Shown here: positions 8,641 through 17,765 of the stretch, piece after piece | Layout: the number at the start of each line of letters is the position of its first letter | Position numbering within the stretch: the first letter of the stretch is position 1 | From: Aestuariibius insulae | GTDB taxonomy: Bacteria > Pseudomonadota > Alphaproteobacteria > Rhodobacterales > Rhodobacteraceae | NCBI RefSeq assembly: GCF_040783535.2 | Contig: NZ_JBFONW020000001.1 | Location: forward strand, 1,178,001 to 1,242,000 | Direction: 5' to 3' | DNA length: 64,000 bases | Translations under genes and position numbers: made by a program | Notes under the pieces: generated by a model | Told to the model about the DNA's origin: nothing | Databases searched by the model: none | What the model saw: only the letters and a program-made list of their open reading frames with translations

Positions 8641-10046
8641 AGGTTCTGTCGGTCGCCTCGGAATGCGCGCCTTTGGTCAAGACCGGGGGGCTGGCCGATG
8701 TGGTTGGCGCTTTGCCGGGGGCCTTGGCCGAGGTCGGGGTGGAGATGCGTGTCATGCTGCCCGGCTATCCGGCGGTGATGGCGGCGCTTGAGGGTGCGAA
8801 GGTCGTTCTGAAGATCGACGATTGCTTCGGCGGCAAAGGCCGGGTTCTGAGCGGCGAGGCGGCGGGCTTCGATCTGCTGGTGCTGGAGGCTGCGCATCTT
8901 TTTGATCGAGGCGGATCGCTATACCTCGATGAGCACAAGCACGACTGGCCCGACAATCCCGAGCGGTTCGCCGCGCTAAGCTGGGCGGCGGCGGCGGTGG
9001 CCAAGGCGGGCACATGGCGGCCCGATGTGGTTCATCTGCATGACTGGCAGGCGGGGCTGGCCGCGTATTATTTGAAGGATAGCGGTATCCCGACGGTGCT
9101 GACGATCCACAACATCGCCTTTCACGGGCTGGCCGGGCGGGACCAGATCGAGAGCCTGCGGCTGGATCCGCATGATTTCGACCGGGAGGGCTATGAGTTC
9201 TGGGGCAAGATCAGCTCACTCAAGGCCGGGCTGGTCTGGTCGGACAGGATCACGACGGTCAGCCCGACCTATGCGCGCGAGCTGATGCGGCCCGAATTCG
9301 GGATGGGTCTGGACGGTGTGATGCGGGCCAGATCGGGCGATCTGAGCGGGATCCTCAACGGGATCGACGAGGCGATCTGGAACCCGGCGAGCGATCCCGA
9401 GATCAAGGGCTACAAGTCTGCCAAGGGCAAGGCCCGCAACACCGCTGCCCTGCGCAAGGAGCTGGGATTGCCGGAGAGTGCTGGTCCGCTTTGCGTCGTG
9501 ATCTCTCGGCTGAGCGATCAGAAGGGGCTCGATCTGCTGCTCGAGGCGCTGCCTGCGCTGATCGACAACGGGGGGCAGCTTGCGCTTCTGGGCTCGGGCA
9601 GTCCCGCGATGGAGGTGGCGTTCACCCATGTGGCCGAGGCGCATGACGGGGTCGCCGTGAGGATCGGCTATGACGAAGGGCTGTCGCACCGGATGATTGC
9701 AGGCGGCGATGCAATCCTCGTGCCCTCGCGGTTCGAGCCGTGCGGGCTGACCCAGCTTTATGGGCTGCGCTATGGCACGATCCCGGTCGTCGCGCTGACA
9801 GGCGGGCTGGCTGATACGGTCATCGACGCCAATCCGGCGGCTTTGGCGACGGGCGTGGCGACGGGGATTCAGTTTTATCCCGTGACATCCGAGGCGCTGG
9901 CGCAGGCGCTGATCCGCCTGACCGAGCTTTATGCCGACCCCGGGATCTGGGCGCGGCTGCAGAAGAATGCGATGACGCAGCCTGTGGGCTGGGCGCAATC
10001 GGCGCGGGCCTATGCCGATCTATACGAGGTGCTGGCCAGCGCATGA
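8637..10046 (+). CDS. glgA: glycogen synthase (ADP-glucose type)
   Basis: A 469-residue GT5 enzyme that adds glucose from ADP-glucose to the non-reducing end of alpha-glucan. I start it at GTG 8637, overlapping the glgC stop in a GTGA tetranucleotide; this puts the family N-terminus (VKVLSVASECAPLVKTGGLA) at residue 1, whereas the longer frame from 8565 reads through glgC sequence. The KTGGLADV donor-binding loop near residue 15, LHDWQAGLAAYYLK and the C-terminal SRFEPCGLTQLYGLRYG retaining-GT motif are all intact. Translationally coupled to glgC and glgX. Confidence 0.97.
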   Translation: MKVLSVASECAPLVKTGGLADVVGALPGALAEVGVEMRVMLPGYPAVMAALEGAKVVLKIDDCFGGKGRVLSGEAAGFDLLVLEAAHLFDRGGSLYLDEHKHDWPDNPERFAALSWAAAAVAKAGTWRPDVVHLHDWQAGLAAYYLKDSGIPTVLTIHNIAFHGLAGRDQIESLRLDPHDFDREGYEFWGKISSLKAGLVWSDRITTVSPTYARELMRPEFGMGLDGVMRARSGDLSGILNGIDEAIWNPASDPEIKGYKSAKGKARNTAALRKELGLPESAGPLCVVISRLSDQKGLDLLLEALPALIDNGGQLALLGSGSPAMEVAFTHVAEAHDGVAVRIGYDEGLSHRMIAGGDAILVPSRFEPCGLTQLYGLRYGTIPVVALTGGLADTVIDANPAALATGVATGIQFYPVTSEALAQALIRLTELYADPGIWARLQKNAMTQPVGWAQSARAYADLYEVLASA

Positions 10047-12121
10047 GCGACATCACGGTAACAGGCGGACGATCGTTCCCGATGGGGGCGGCGGTGACGG
10101 AGGACGGGGTGAACTTCGCCGTCTTCTCGGCCCATGCGGATCGGGTGACGCTGTGCCTCTTCGACGAGGACGGGCGCGAGGATCTGGTGATCGACCTGCC
10201 CGAGCGGGAGGGTGATATCTGGCACGGGCATGTGGCCGGTATCGGCGTGGGCCAAACCTACGGCCTTCGCGCGCGGGGGCGATATACGCCCGAGGAGGGG
10301 CATCGGTTCAATCCGCACAAGCTGCTGCTCGATCCCTATGCCAAGGCGCTGACTGGACTGCCGGTCTGGGACGATGCGCTGATGGGCTATGAGGTCGGCG
10401 CGGACGATCTGACGCTCGATCCGCGTGACAGCGCCGCCTTCATGCCGCGCGGGATCGTCGTGGACGAGCGGTTCGATTGGGAGGGCGACCGGCTCTTGCG
10501 ACGGCCTGCGGCGGAGACGGTGTTCTACGAAGGCCACGTGAAGGGGCTGACGGCGCAGCACCCTGAGGTCTCGGAGGGCGGCTTTGCCGGTGTCGCCAGC
10601 GATGCGATGATCGCGCATTACACGAAGCTGGGCATTACGGCGCTGGAGCTGCTGCCGGTCCAGACCTTCATCACCGACCGCTTTCTCGAAGAGAGGGGGC
10701 TGGTGAATTACTGGGGCTATCAGACGCTCGGGTTCTTTGCTCCGCATCCGGCCTATGGGACGATGCGGGACTTTCAGCAGATGGTGAAACGGCTGCACGG
10801 CGCCGGGATCGAGGTGATCCTCGATGTGGTCTACAACCACACCGCCGAGGGCAACGAGCTGGGGCCGACGCTGAGCTTTCGGGGGCTGGATAATGCGAGC
10901 TATTACAAGCTCGATGCGGTGAATGCGCGGCATTACGTAAACGATACCGGCACGGGCAATACGCTGGATCTGACGCAGCCGATGGTCCTGCGGATGGTGC
11001 TGGATTCGTTGAGGTATTGGGTGGAAGTCGGCCATGTCGACGGCTTTCGGTTCGATCTGGCCAGTGTGCTGGGGCGCGAGCCGGGGGGCTTTGATCCAAA
11101 CGGCGGCTTCTTTCGCGCGGTGCGGCAGGATCCTGTTCTGGCGGGGGTCAAGCTGATCGCGGAGCCTTGGGATATTGGGCCGGGCGGCTATCAGCTCGGC
11201 TCCTATCCGCCGCCTTTTATGGAATGGAACGACCGCTACCGCGATGGCGCACGGCGGTTCTGGCGCGGCGATGCGGGCCGTGCGCCGGATATGGCAGCGC
11301 GGCTTGCGGGATCGGCGGGAGAGTTCGACCATTCCGGGCGGCTGGCGACGTCTTCGGTGAACATGCTGACAGCGCATGACGGGTTCACGCTGACGGACGT
11401 GGTGTCGTACAAGCGGCGGCACAATTTCGATAATGGTGAAAAGGGCCTCGACGGGCACGGCGAGAACTACTCGGACAATATGGGGCAGGAAGGCCCGTCC
11501 GAGGCGCTGACGGACGCGCGGGCGTCGCGGCGACGAGCTATGATGGCGACGCTGCTGCTGTCCCAGGGGGTGCCGTTGATCCTGGCGGGCGACGAGATCG
11601 GCAATTCGCAGGGCGGCAACAACAACGCGTATAATCAGGACAATCCGGTCGGCTGGATCGACTGGGAGGGCGCGGATTGGAACTTTTTCGATTGGACCCG
11701 GCGGATGATCGCGTTTCGCAAGGCGCATCCGGCGCTGCGGCAGGTCCGGTTCCTGCATTCGCGCGAGCGGCTTATCGACGGGACGCCCGATCTGTTCTGG
11801 CACAAGGCAGACGGCACTCCCATTCAGCCGGGCGACTGGAGCGACGAGGCGCTGCGGCTCGTGATCGCGGAGGTGCGCACGGCCTCGGGCACGCCTGAGT
11901 ATGTGGATCGGGACGGAGCGCTTTTACTGGTGCTTAATGCTGGCGCGGCCGAAGAGATCTCGATGCCCGAGACGCCCGAGGGGACCATCTGGTGCCGCGA
12001 GATCGACAGCGCCGATCCGTCCTCCGCGCCGCGCCCGGCCCTCGAGGCCGAGACCGTTGCCGCCGGCTCCGTTACGGTTTTCATTCTACAGCCCTCAACC
12101 TCAGAGGAGACACTGCCATGA
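10043..12121 (+). CDS. glgX: glycogen debranching enzyme (isoamylase type)
   Basis: A 692-residue GH13 isoamylase-type enzyme that hydrolyses alpha-1,6 branch points left by phosphorylase. CBM48 at the N-terminus (EDGVNFAVFSAHADRVTLCL), then DVVYNHTAEGNELGP, the catalytic Asp in DGFRFDLASVLGRE, the acid Glu in LIAEPWDIGPGGYQLG and LTAHDGFTLTDVVSYK. Start ATG overlaps the glgA stop by 4 bp (ATGA), and its own stop overlaps pgm in the same way, so the block glgC-A-X-pgm is translationally coupled. Confidence 0.96.
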   Translation: MSDITVTGGRSFPMGAAVTEDGVNFAVFSAHADRVTLCLFDEDGREDLVIDLPEREGDIWHGHVAGIGVGQTYGLRARGRYTPEEGHRFNPHKLLLDPYAKALTGLPVWDDALMGYEVGADDLTLDPRDSAAFMPRGIVVDERFDWEGDRLLRRPAAETVFYEGHVKGLTAQHPEVSEGGFAGVASDAMIAHYTKLGITALELLPVQTFITDRFLEERGLVNYWGYQTLGFFAPHPAYGTMRDFQQMVKRLHGAGIEVILDVVYNHTAEGNELGPTLSFRGLDNASYYKLDAVNARHYVNDTGTGNTLDLTQPMVLRMVLDSLRYWVEVGHVDGFRFDLASVLGREPGGFDPNGGFFRAVRQDPVLAGVKLIAEPWDIGPGGYQLGSYPPPFMEWNDRYRDGARRFWRGDAGRAPDMAARLAGSAGEFDHSGRLATSSVNMLTAHDGFTLTDVVSYKRRHNFDNGEKGLDGHGENYSDNMGQEGPSEALTDARASRRRAMMATLLLSQGVPLILAGDEIGNSQGGNNNAYNQDNPVGWIDWEGADWNFFDWTRRMIAFRKAHPALRQVRFLHSRERLIDGTPDLFWHKADGTPIQPGDWSDEALRLVIAEVRTASGTPEYVDRDGALLLVLNAGAAEEISMPETPEGTIWCREIDSADPSSAPRPALEAETVAAGSVTVFILQPSTSEETLP

Positions 12122-13749
12122 GTGTTCTGACCATCGAAACGACACCCATTCAGGGGCAGAAACCGGGGACGTCGGGCCTGCGCAAGACGACGCGGACGTT
12201 CATGGGCACGCATTACCTTGAGAATTTCGTGGCCTCGATCTTTGGCGCGATCGGCGGGGCGGAGGGTAAGACCTTCGTTCTTGGGGGCGACGGGCGGTAT
12301 TTCAACGACCGCGCCGTGCAGGTGATCCTGCGGATGGCGGCGGCGGAAGGCGCGGCGCGGGTGATCGTGGGGCAGGGCGGGATCCTGTCGACACCGGCGG
12401 CCTCGAACCTGATCCGCACGCGGGGCACGGATGGCGGGATCATTCTGTCGGCCTCGCATAATCCCGGCGGGATCGATGCGGATTTCGGGATCAAGTTCAA
12501 CGGGCCCAATGGTGGACCTGCGCCGGAAAGCCTGACCGCGAAAATGCATGATCTAACGATGCGGATCATCGGCTACCGGATCTGGGAAGGGGCGGATGTG
12601 GACGTGTCCTCGTTAGGAGAGACCTCCTGTGGGGAGATGACGGTCGAGGTCGTCGACCCTGTTGACGACTATGCGGAATTGATGGAGGAACTTTTCGACT
12701 TCAGCGCTTTGAAGGCGCTATTCGCGGGCGGGTTCACTATGCGGTTCGATGCGATGCATGCGGTGACGGGGCCTTATGCGACTGAGATCCTCGAAAGGCG
12801 GCTCGGCGCGCCTGCGGGGACGGTCATGAATGGCAACCCGAGCCCGGATTTCGGCGGCGGGCATCCCGATCCCAACCCGACCTGGGCCAAGGAGCTGATG
12901 GACGTCATGATGGGTTCTGATGCTACTGATTTCGGGGCGGCCTCGGACGGGGATGGCGACCGGAACATGATCGTGGGCAAGGGCGCCTATGTGACGCCAT
13001 CCGACAGCCTTGCCGTTCTCGCCGCGAATGCGACGCTTGCGCCGGGCTATGCCAATGGGCTGGCGGGCGTGGCACGGTCGATGCCGACGTCGCGCGCGGT
13101 CGACCGGGTGGCCGAGGCGCTGGGCATTGAGGCCTACGAGACGCCGACGGGCTGGAAGTTCTTCGGCAATCTGCTGGATGCTGGAAAGGTCACGCTCTGC
13201 GGAGAGGAAAGCGCGGGGACCGGATCGGACCATGTGCGCGAGAAGGACGGGCTGTGGGCGGTGCTGCTGTGGCTGAACATTCTGGCGGCGCGCAAGATCT
13301 CGGTGGCCGAGATCATGGCGGATCACTGGACGAGCTATGGTCGCAACTATTATTCGCGCCACGACTACGAGGCGGTTGAGACAGACAAGGCCAATGCGCT
13401 GCTGGAGCGGCTGGAGGCGAAGCTCTCCGATCTGCCGGGTACGATCGTGCAAGGGATGACAGTCGAAGCGGCCGATCAGTTCGCCTATGACGATCCGGTC
13501 GATGGATCGCGCTCGGAAGGGCAGGGTGTCCGAGTGATGTTCGAGGGTGGAGCGCGGATCGTCTTTCGCCTCTCGGGTACGGGTACGCAAGGCGCGACAC
13601 TTAGGGTCTACCTTGAGGATCGGGTCGAAGGGCCGGAAGGTCTGGACCGGCCCGCGGACGAGGCGCTTCAGACGATCGTTGCGGCGGCGGACGAGATCGC
13701 GCAGATCCACGAGATGACCGGCCGGGATAAGCCTGACGTGACGACATGA
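12118..13749 (+). CDS. pgm: alpha-D-glucose phosphoglucomutase
   Basis: A 543-residue enzyme that interconverts glucose 6-phosphate and glucose 1-phosphate, linking glycogen with central metabolism. I start it at ATG 12118 (MSVLTIETTPIQGQKPGTSG), preceded by AGAGGAGA; longer frames read through glgX. The catalytic phosphoserine loop is ILSASHNPGGIDADFG near residue 117, the Mg site is ASDGDGDRNMIVG, the sugar loop is GEESAGTGSDHVREKDG, and the phosphate-binding C-terminal domain has RLSGTGTQGATLRVY. Last gene of the glycogen operon, followed by a 102-bp gap. Confidence 0.97.
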   Translation: MSVLTIETTPIQGQKPGTSGLRKTTRTFMGTHYLENFVASIFGAIGGAEGKTFVLGGDGRYFNDRAVQVILRMAAAEGAARVIVGQGGILSTPAASNLIRTRGTDGGIILSASHNPGGIDADFGIKFNGPNGGPAPESLTAKMHDLTMRIIGYRIWEGADVDVSSLGETSCGEMTVEVVDPVDDYAELMEELFDFSALKALFAGGFTMRFDAMHAVTGPYATEILERRLGAPAGTVMNGNPSPDFGGGHPDPNPTWAKELMDVMMGSDATDFGAASDGDGDRNMIVGKGAYVTPSDSLAVLAANATLAPGYANGLAGVARSMPTSRAVDRVAEALGIEAYETPTGWKFFGNLLDAGKVTLCGEESAGTGSDHVREKDGLWAVLLWLNILAARKISVAEIMADHWTSYGRNYYSRHDYEAVETDKANALLERLEAKLSDLPGTIVQGMTVEAADQFAYDDPVDGSRSEGQGVRVMFEGGARIVFRLSGTGTQGATLRVYLEDRVEGPEGLDRPADEALQTIVAAADEIAQIHEMTGRDKPDVTT

Positions 13750-13851
13750 CCGGCAGACCGGGCGCTTAAATTATGGGCGGCGAGCCTGTGATCCCGAGGG
13801 ATATCCGTGGTTTGCGTTGTGAAACGCATGGCGCGCGGTTAGCCTGACCGA

Positions 13852-15276
13852 ATGAATGAAGACCGTCACTTCGACGAGATGTTCGGTCGGGGGGAGCATC
13901 CCCGGCGACCGTATCAGGACTTTCACCAGTGGTTCGATGCAGAGGATCCCAGCCGGCTCCGCAAGAAGGCACAGCAGGCGGAGGAGCTGTTTCGCCTGAC
14001 CGGGATCACCTTCAACGTCTACGGGCGCGAGGAGGCAGGAGAGCGGCTGATCCCGTTCGATATCGTCCCCCGCATCATCTCGGGCGCGGAGTGGCGGAGG
14101 CTCTCGAAGGGTATCGAGCAGCGCGTGCAGGCGATCAACGCGTTTTTGCATGACATCTACCATCGCCAGGAGATCCTAAGGGCCGGACGCATCCCGGCCC
14201 ATCTGATCGCGCAGAACGAGGCGTTTTTGCCCAAGATGATCGGGGTGGAGCCACCCGGAAAGGTTTACACCCACATCGTTGGGATCGATCTGGTGCGGAC
14301 CGGCGAGGACGAGGTTTATGTGCTGGAGGACAATGCGCGCACGCCGTCGGGGGTGAGCTACATGCTCGAGAACCGCGAGACGATGCTGCAGATGTTCCCC
14401 GAGCTCTTCTCGCAAAACCGGGTGCAGCGGGTCAGCAACTACCCGAAACTCTTGCATAAATCGCTGTGCCGCAGTGCGCCCGATAGTGCCGGACGGCATC
14501 CTGTTGTGGCGGTGCTGACGCCGGGGATTCACAATTCGGCCTATTATGAGCATTCCTTTTTAGCCGATCAGATGGGGGTGGAGCTGGTCGAAGGGCACGA
14601 TTTGCGGGTCATCGACGGGCGCGTCGCGATGCGCACGACGCGGGGCTACAAGGCGATCGATGTGCTGTACCGGCGCGTGGATGACGACTTTCTCGATCCG
14701 CTGAACTTCAACCCTGACAGTGCGCTGGGCGTGCCGGGGATCATGGATGTCTACCGCGCGGGCGGGATTACCATTGCTAACGCGCCGGGGACGGGTATTG
14801 CCGACGACAAGGCGATCTATAGCTACATGCCGGAAATCGTTGAGTTCTATACCGGCGAGAAGGCCTTGCTGAAGAATGTGCAGACATGGCGATGTTCCGA
14901 AAAGGACGCGCTGGCCTATGTGCTCGACAACCTCTCCGATCTGGTGGTGAAGGAAGTCCATGGTTCGGGCGGCTACGGGATGCTGATCGGGCCGACCGCC
15001 TCGAAGAAGGAGTTGGCGGAGTTCCGGGCAAAGCTGGAAGCCAAACCCGGCAACTATATCGCGCAGCCGACGCTGAGCCTGTCGACCGTGCCGATCTTTA
15101 CCAAGGCCGGGCTGGCCCCGCGCCATGTCGATCTGCGGCCCTTCGTTCTGATGAGCCCGGGCGGCATTGAGATCACGCCGGGCGGGCTAACGCGGGTGGC
15201 GCTGAAGAAAGGATCGCTTGTCGTCAATTCCAGCCAGGGAGGCGGCACCAAGGATACCTGGGTGCTGGAGGAATAG
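13852..15276 (+). CDS. circularly permuted ATP-grasp protein (DUF404/DUF407 type)
   Basis: A 474-residue protein of the circularly permuted ATP-grasp family: EMFGRGEHPRRPYQDFHQW at the N-terminus, NAFLHDIYHRQEILRAG, the substrate/ATP segment YVLEDNARTPSGVSYM and a C-terminal KEVHGSGGYGMLIGP nucleotide loop. ATP-grasp enzymes ligate a carboxylate to an amine or thiol; a peptide-bond-forming role has been proposed for this conserved neighbourhood but the product is not known. Its stop TAG (15274-15276) abuts the ATG of the alpha-E gene. First gene of the four-gene Anbu operon. Confidence 0.92.
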   Translation: MNEDRHFDEMFGRGEHPRRPYQDFHQWFDAEDPSRLRKKAQQAEELFRLTGITFNVYGREEAGERLIPFDIVPRIISGAEWRRLSKGIEQRVQAINAFLHDIYHRQEILRAGRIPAHLIAQNEAFLPKMIGVEPPGKVYTHIVGIDLVRTGEDEVYVLEDNARTPSGVSYMLENRETMLQMFPELFSQNRVQRVSNYPKLLHKSLCRSAPDSAGRHPVVAVLTPGIHNSAYYEHSFLADQMGVELVEGHDLRVIDGRVAMRTTRGYKAIDVLYRRVDDDFLDPLNFNPDSALGVPGIMDVYRAGGITIANAPGTGIADDKAIYSYMPEIVEFYTGEKALLKNVQTWRCSEKDALAYVLDNLSDLVVKEVHGSGGYGMLIGPTASKKELAEFRAKLEAKPGNYIAQPTLSLSTVPIFTKAGLAPRHVDLRPFVLMSPGGIEITPGGLTRVALKKGSLVVNSSQGGGTKDTWVLEE

Positions 15277-16215
15277 ATGCTGGGGAAAACGGCAGGCGGG
15301 GTCTATTGGCTCTTTCGGTATCTGGAGCGCTCTGAGAACACGGCGCGTCTGGTTGATGCGGGCCAGAGGATTGCGCTCACCCGGTCGTCGGACGCGGATG
15401 CCGAATGGGAGTCGGTGCTGTCGGCCGCCATGGTGCGGGATGCGTATCTGGCCAAGCACGAGACCTTCAAACAGGATACGGCCATCGATTTTCTGCTCCG
15501 GGATCTCGATAATCCGTCGAGCGTGCGCAGCGCCATCCATGCCGGGCGCGACAATGCCAAGACGGTGCGGACCGCGCTTACGCGCGAGGTCTGGGAGGCG
15601 GTGAACGAGTGCTGGATGGTGCTGTCGCCCCTGCTGGAGCGGAAGGTTTCCTTGCGCGAGCTGCCCGATGTGCTGGGCACGATCCGGCAACGATCGGCCT
15701 TCGTGCGTGGGGCGCTCCACGGCACGATGATGCGCAACGAGATCTACAATTTCGCGCGGATCGGCACGTTTATCGAACGGGCTGACAATACCGGGCGCAT
15801 CCTCGATGTGAAATACTACGTGCTGCTGCCCCATGCGATCGCGGTGGGCACATCGCTCGATAATGTGCAGTGGGAGACGATCCTGCGGTCGGTTTCGGCC
15901 GAAGGGGCCTATCGTTGGGCTTACGGGCAGGATGTGGAGCCGCGACAGATCGCCGATTTCCTAATCTTCGACGGGCGCATGCCCCGGTCGCTGCTGTTCT
16001 GCACCAGCAAGATCGGGGAGAACCTGCGCTACCTGTCGGATGACGGGCACGGGACGGACAGTCTAGATGTGTCGGATGCGCTGAGGCGCCTGCTGAAGGA
16101 TACGGATATCGACAGCGTGATTGAACTGGGTCTGCATGAGTTCATCCAGAATTTCATCGAGACGATCAGCGCGCTGGGTCAGCGGATCGAGCTTCAATAC
16201 AGGTTTCACGGATGA
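15277..16215 (+). CDS. alpha-E domain protein (DUF403)
   Basis: A 312-residue all-helical alpha-E protein. The family start MLGKTAGGVYWLFRYLERSE, the internal IYNFARIGTFIERADNTGRI and the C-terminal LGQRIELQYRF are typical. Function is unknown; the family nearly always accompanies a circularly permuted ATP-grasp protein and a transglutaminase-like protein, and is thought to act with them in building or processing a peptide. No spacing from the upstream gene and a 4-bp overlap with the downstream one point to stoichiometric expression. Confidence 0.92.
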   Translation: MLGKTAGGVYWLFRYLERSENTARLVDAGQRIALTRSSDADAEWESVLSAAMVRDAYLAKHETFKQDTAIDFLLRDLDNPSSVRSAIHAGRDNAKTVRTALTREVWEAVNECWMVLSPLLERKVSLRELPDVLGTIRQRSAFVRGALHGTMMRNEIYNFARIGTFIERADNTGRILDVKYYVLLPHAIAVGTSLDNVQWETILRSVSAEGAYRWAYGQDVEPRQIADFLIFDGRMPRSLLFCTSKIGENLRYLSDDGHGTDSLDVSDALRRLLKDTDIDSVIELGLHEFIQNFIETISALGQRIELQYRFHG

Positions 16216-17018
16216 ACACACTCGCGATCACACACCGGACCACCTATCGCTATGACCAGCCTGTCACCTTTGCCATGCAGCAGCTTCGGCTGACGCCGAA
16301 AAGTCATAACGGGCAGCGGATCCTTGACTGGGACATCACCGTCTCCGGCGGGGAGTTGCAGCTGGAATTCGAGGACGAGCATCGTAACAGGGTTCAGCTG
16401 TGCAATGTTGACACCTATGCGACCGAGATCGTCATCGAGAGCCGGGGGACGGTTCAGCTTGAGGAAACCAACGGTATTCTGGGCACCCATGGGGGCTATG
16501 TGCCGCTGTGGCTTTTCAAGCGGGATACCGGAATAACGCGGCCCGGCAAGACGATGCGGGCTCTGGTCAAGGAGATCGGGAGCGAGGGCCTGCCGCTGGA
16601 CCGGCTACACGCGCTGTCCGAGGCGATCCGGGACAGCGTGAGCTATGAGACAGGGCAGACAGGCGCGGACTGGACCGGTGAAGAGGCGGCGGTTGCGGGG
16701 CGCGGCGTGTGTCAGGATCATGCGCATATCTTCGTCGGTTGCGCGCGGATGATGGATATCCCGGCGCGATATGTTTCGGGCTATCTGATGATGGACGACC
16801 GGGTGGAGCAGGACGCGACCCATGCCTGGGCCGAGGCCTATGTCGAGGGGCTTGGATGGGTCGGTTTCGATATCTCGAACGGTATTTCTCCCGATACGCG
16901 CTACGTGAGGGTCGCCACGGGACTTGATTACAACGAGGCTGCGCCCATACGTGGGACGAGATTCGGCGCGGGCGAGGAAGAGCTCGACGTGACCGTTTCC
17001 GTGCAACAGCAGCAGTAG
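16212..17018 (+). CDS. transglutaminase-like cysteine peptidase family protein
   Basis: A 268-residue cytoplasmic transglutaminase-fold protein without a signal peptide. The N-terminal beta domain starts TLAITHRTTYRYDQPVTF. The catalytic triad is visible: Cys in GRGVCQDHAHIFVG, His in DATHAWAEAYVEG and Asp in GWVGFDISNG. In this conserved neighbourhood it is believed to cleave or transfer peptide bonds on the product of the ATP-grasp/alpha-E pair, but no substrate is established. It overlaps the alpha-E stop in ATGA and ends 9 bp before the Anbu start. Confidence 0.93.
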   Translation: MNTLAITHRTTYRYDQPVTFAMQQLRLTPKSHNGQRILDWDITVSGGELQLEFEDEHRNRVQLCNVDTYATEIVIESRGTVQLEETNGILGTHGGYVPLWLFKRDTGITRPGKTMRALVKEIGSEGLPLDRLHALSEAIRDSVSYETGQTGADWTGEEAAVAGRGVCQDHAHIFVGCARMMDIPARYVSGYLMMDDRVEQDATHAWAEAYVEGLGWVGFDISNGISPDTRYVRVATGLDYNEAAPIRGTRFGAGEEELDVTVSVQQQQ

Positions 17019-17027
17019 GACGAGTTC

Positions 17028-17765
17028 ATGACATATTGTGTGGGGATGAGGCTGGATCAGGGCCTTGTTTTCATGTCCGATACCCGGACAAATGCCGGGA
17101 TCGACAACATCTCGATCTTTCAGAAGCTGCACACATGGTCGATCCCGGGAGAACGGGTCGTCACGGTCATGACCTCGGGCAATCTGGCGACGACGCAGGC
17201 TGTGATCTCCATGCTGGACGAGCGGATGAAGGCTCCGGTCGAGCGCAGCCCGAGCCTTCTGGAAGCGCCGTCGATGTTTCAGGTCGCACGGATGATCGGC
17301 GAGACGGTGCGCGACGTCATTGCCGAGTACAAGGGCGCGGCGCAGCAGTCCGAGGGGGTCTTTGACGCCACGATCATCGTGGGCGGCCAGATCAAGGGCA
17401 GCGCGCCGCGACTGTTCCTTGTTTATCCCGAGGGAAATTTCGTTGAGGCCGGGGACGATACGCCGTTTTTCCAGATCGGAGAGACGAAATACGGACGGCC
17501 CATTATCGTGCGGGCCTACCGTTCGGACATGTCCTTTGAGGAGGCGACGCGGCTGTTGTTGGTGAGTTTCGACTCGACGATCAAAGCGAACCTGTCGGTC
17601 GGGCCGCCGCTGGATTTGCAGGTCTATGCCAAGGACAGCTACGAGGTCGGCTTCACGCGGCGGTTCGAGGCGGAGGACGACCTGATCCGCGAGGTTTCGT
17701 CTCGGTGGGGCGAGGCTTTGGGTCGCGCCTTGGAGAGTTTGCCGATGCCGGAATTCGACCTTTAA
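17028..17765 (+). CDS. anbu: Anbu, proteasome-like N-terminal-nucleophile protease
   Basis: A 245-residue member of the proteasome/HslV fold. After Met removal the N-terminus is TYCVGMRLDQGLVFMSDTRT: Thr1 is the predicted nucleophile, and the following Asp and the Lys in ISIFQKLHTW occupy the expected Asp17/Lys33-like positions. Length and context (ATP-grasp, alpha-E, transglutaminase) match Anbu (ancestral beta subunit), which forms open helical assemblies; its physiological substrate is unknown. An AGGA ribosome site lies upstream. Its stop overlaps the convergent KDG kinase stop by 3 bp. Confidence 0.93.
   Translation: MTYCVGMRLDQGLVFMSDTRTNAGIDNISIFQKLHTWSIPGERVVTVMTSGNLATTQAVISMLDERMKAPVERSPSLLEAPSMFQVARMIGETVRDVIAEYKGAAQQSEGVFDATIIVGGQIKGSAPRLFLVYPEGNFVEAGDDTPFFQIGETKYGRPIIVRAYRSDMSFEEATRLLLVSFDSTIKANLSVGPPLDLQVYAKDSYEVGFTRRFEAEDDLIREVSSRWGEALGRALESLPMPEFDL

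Noticed and set aside
10010..11803. 597-codon open frame antisense to glgX
   Set aside because: Shadow of a long high-GC gene; the sense frame has all GH13 motifs and correct length.
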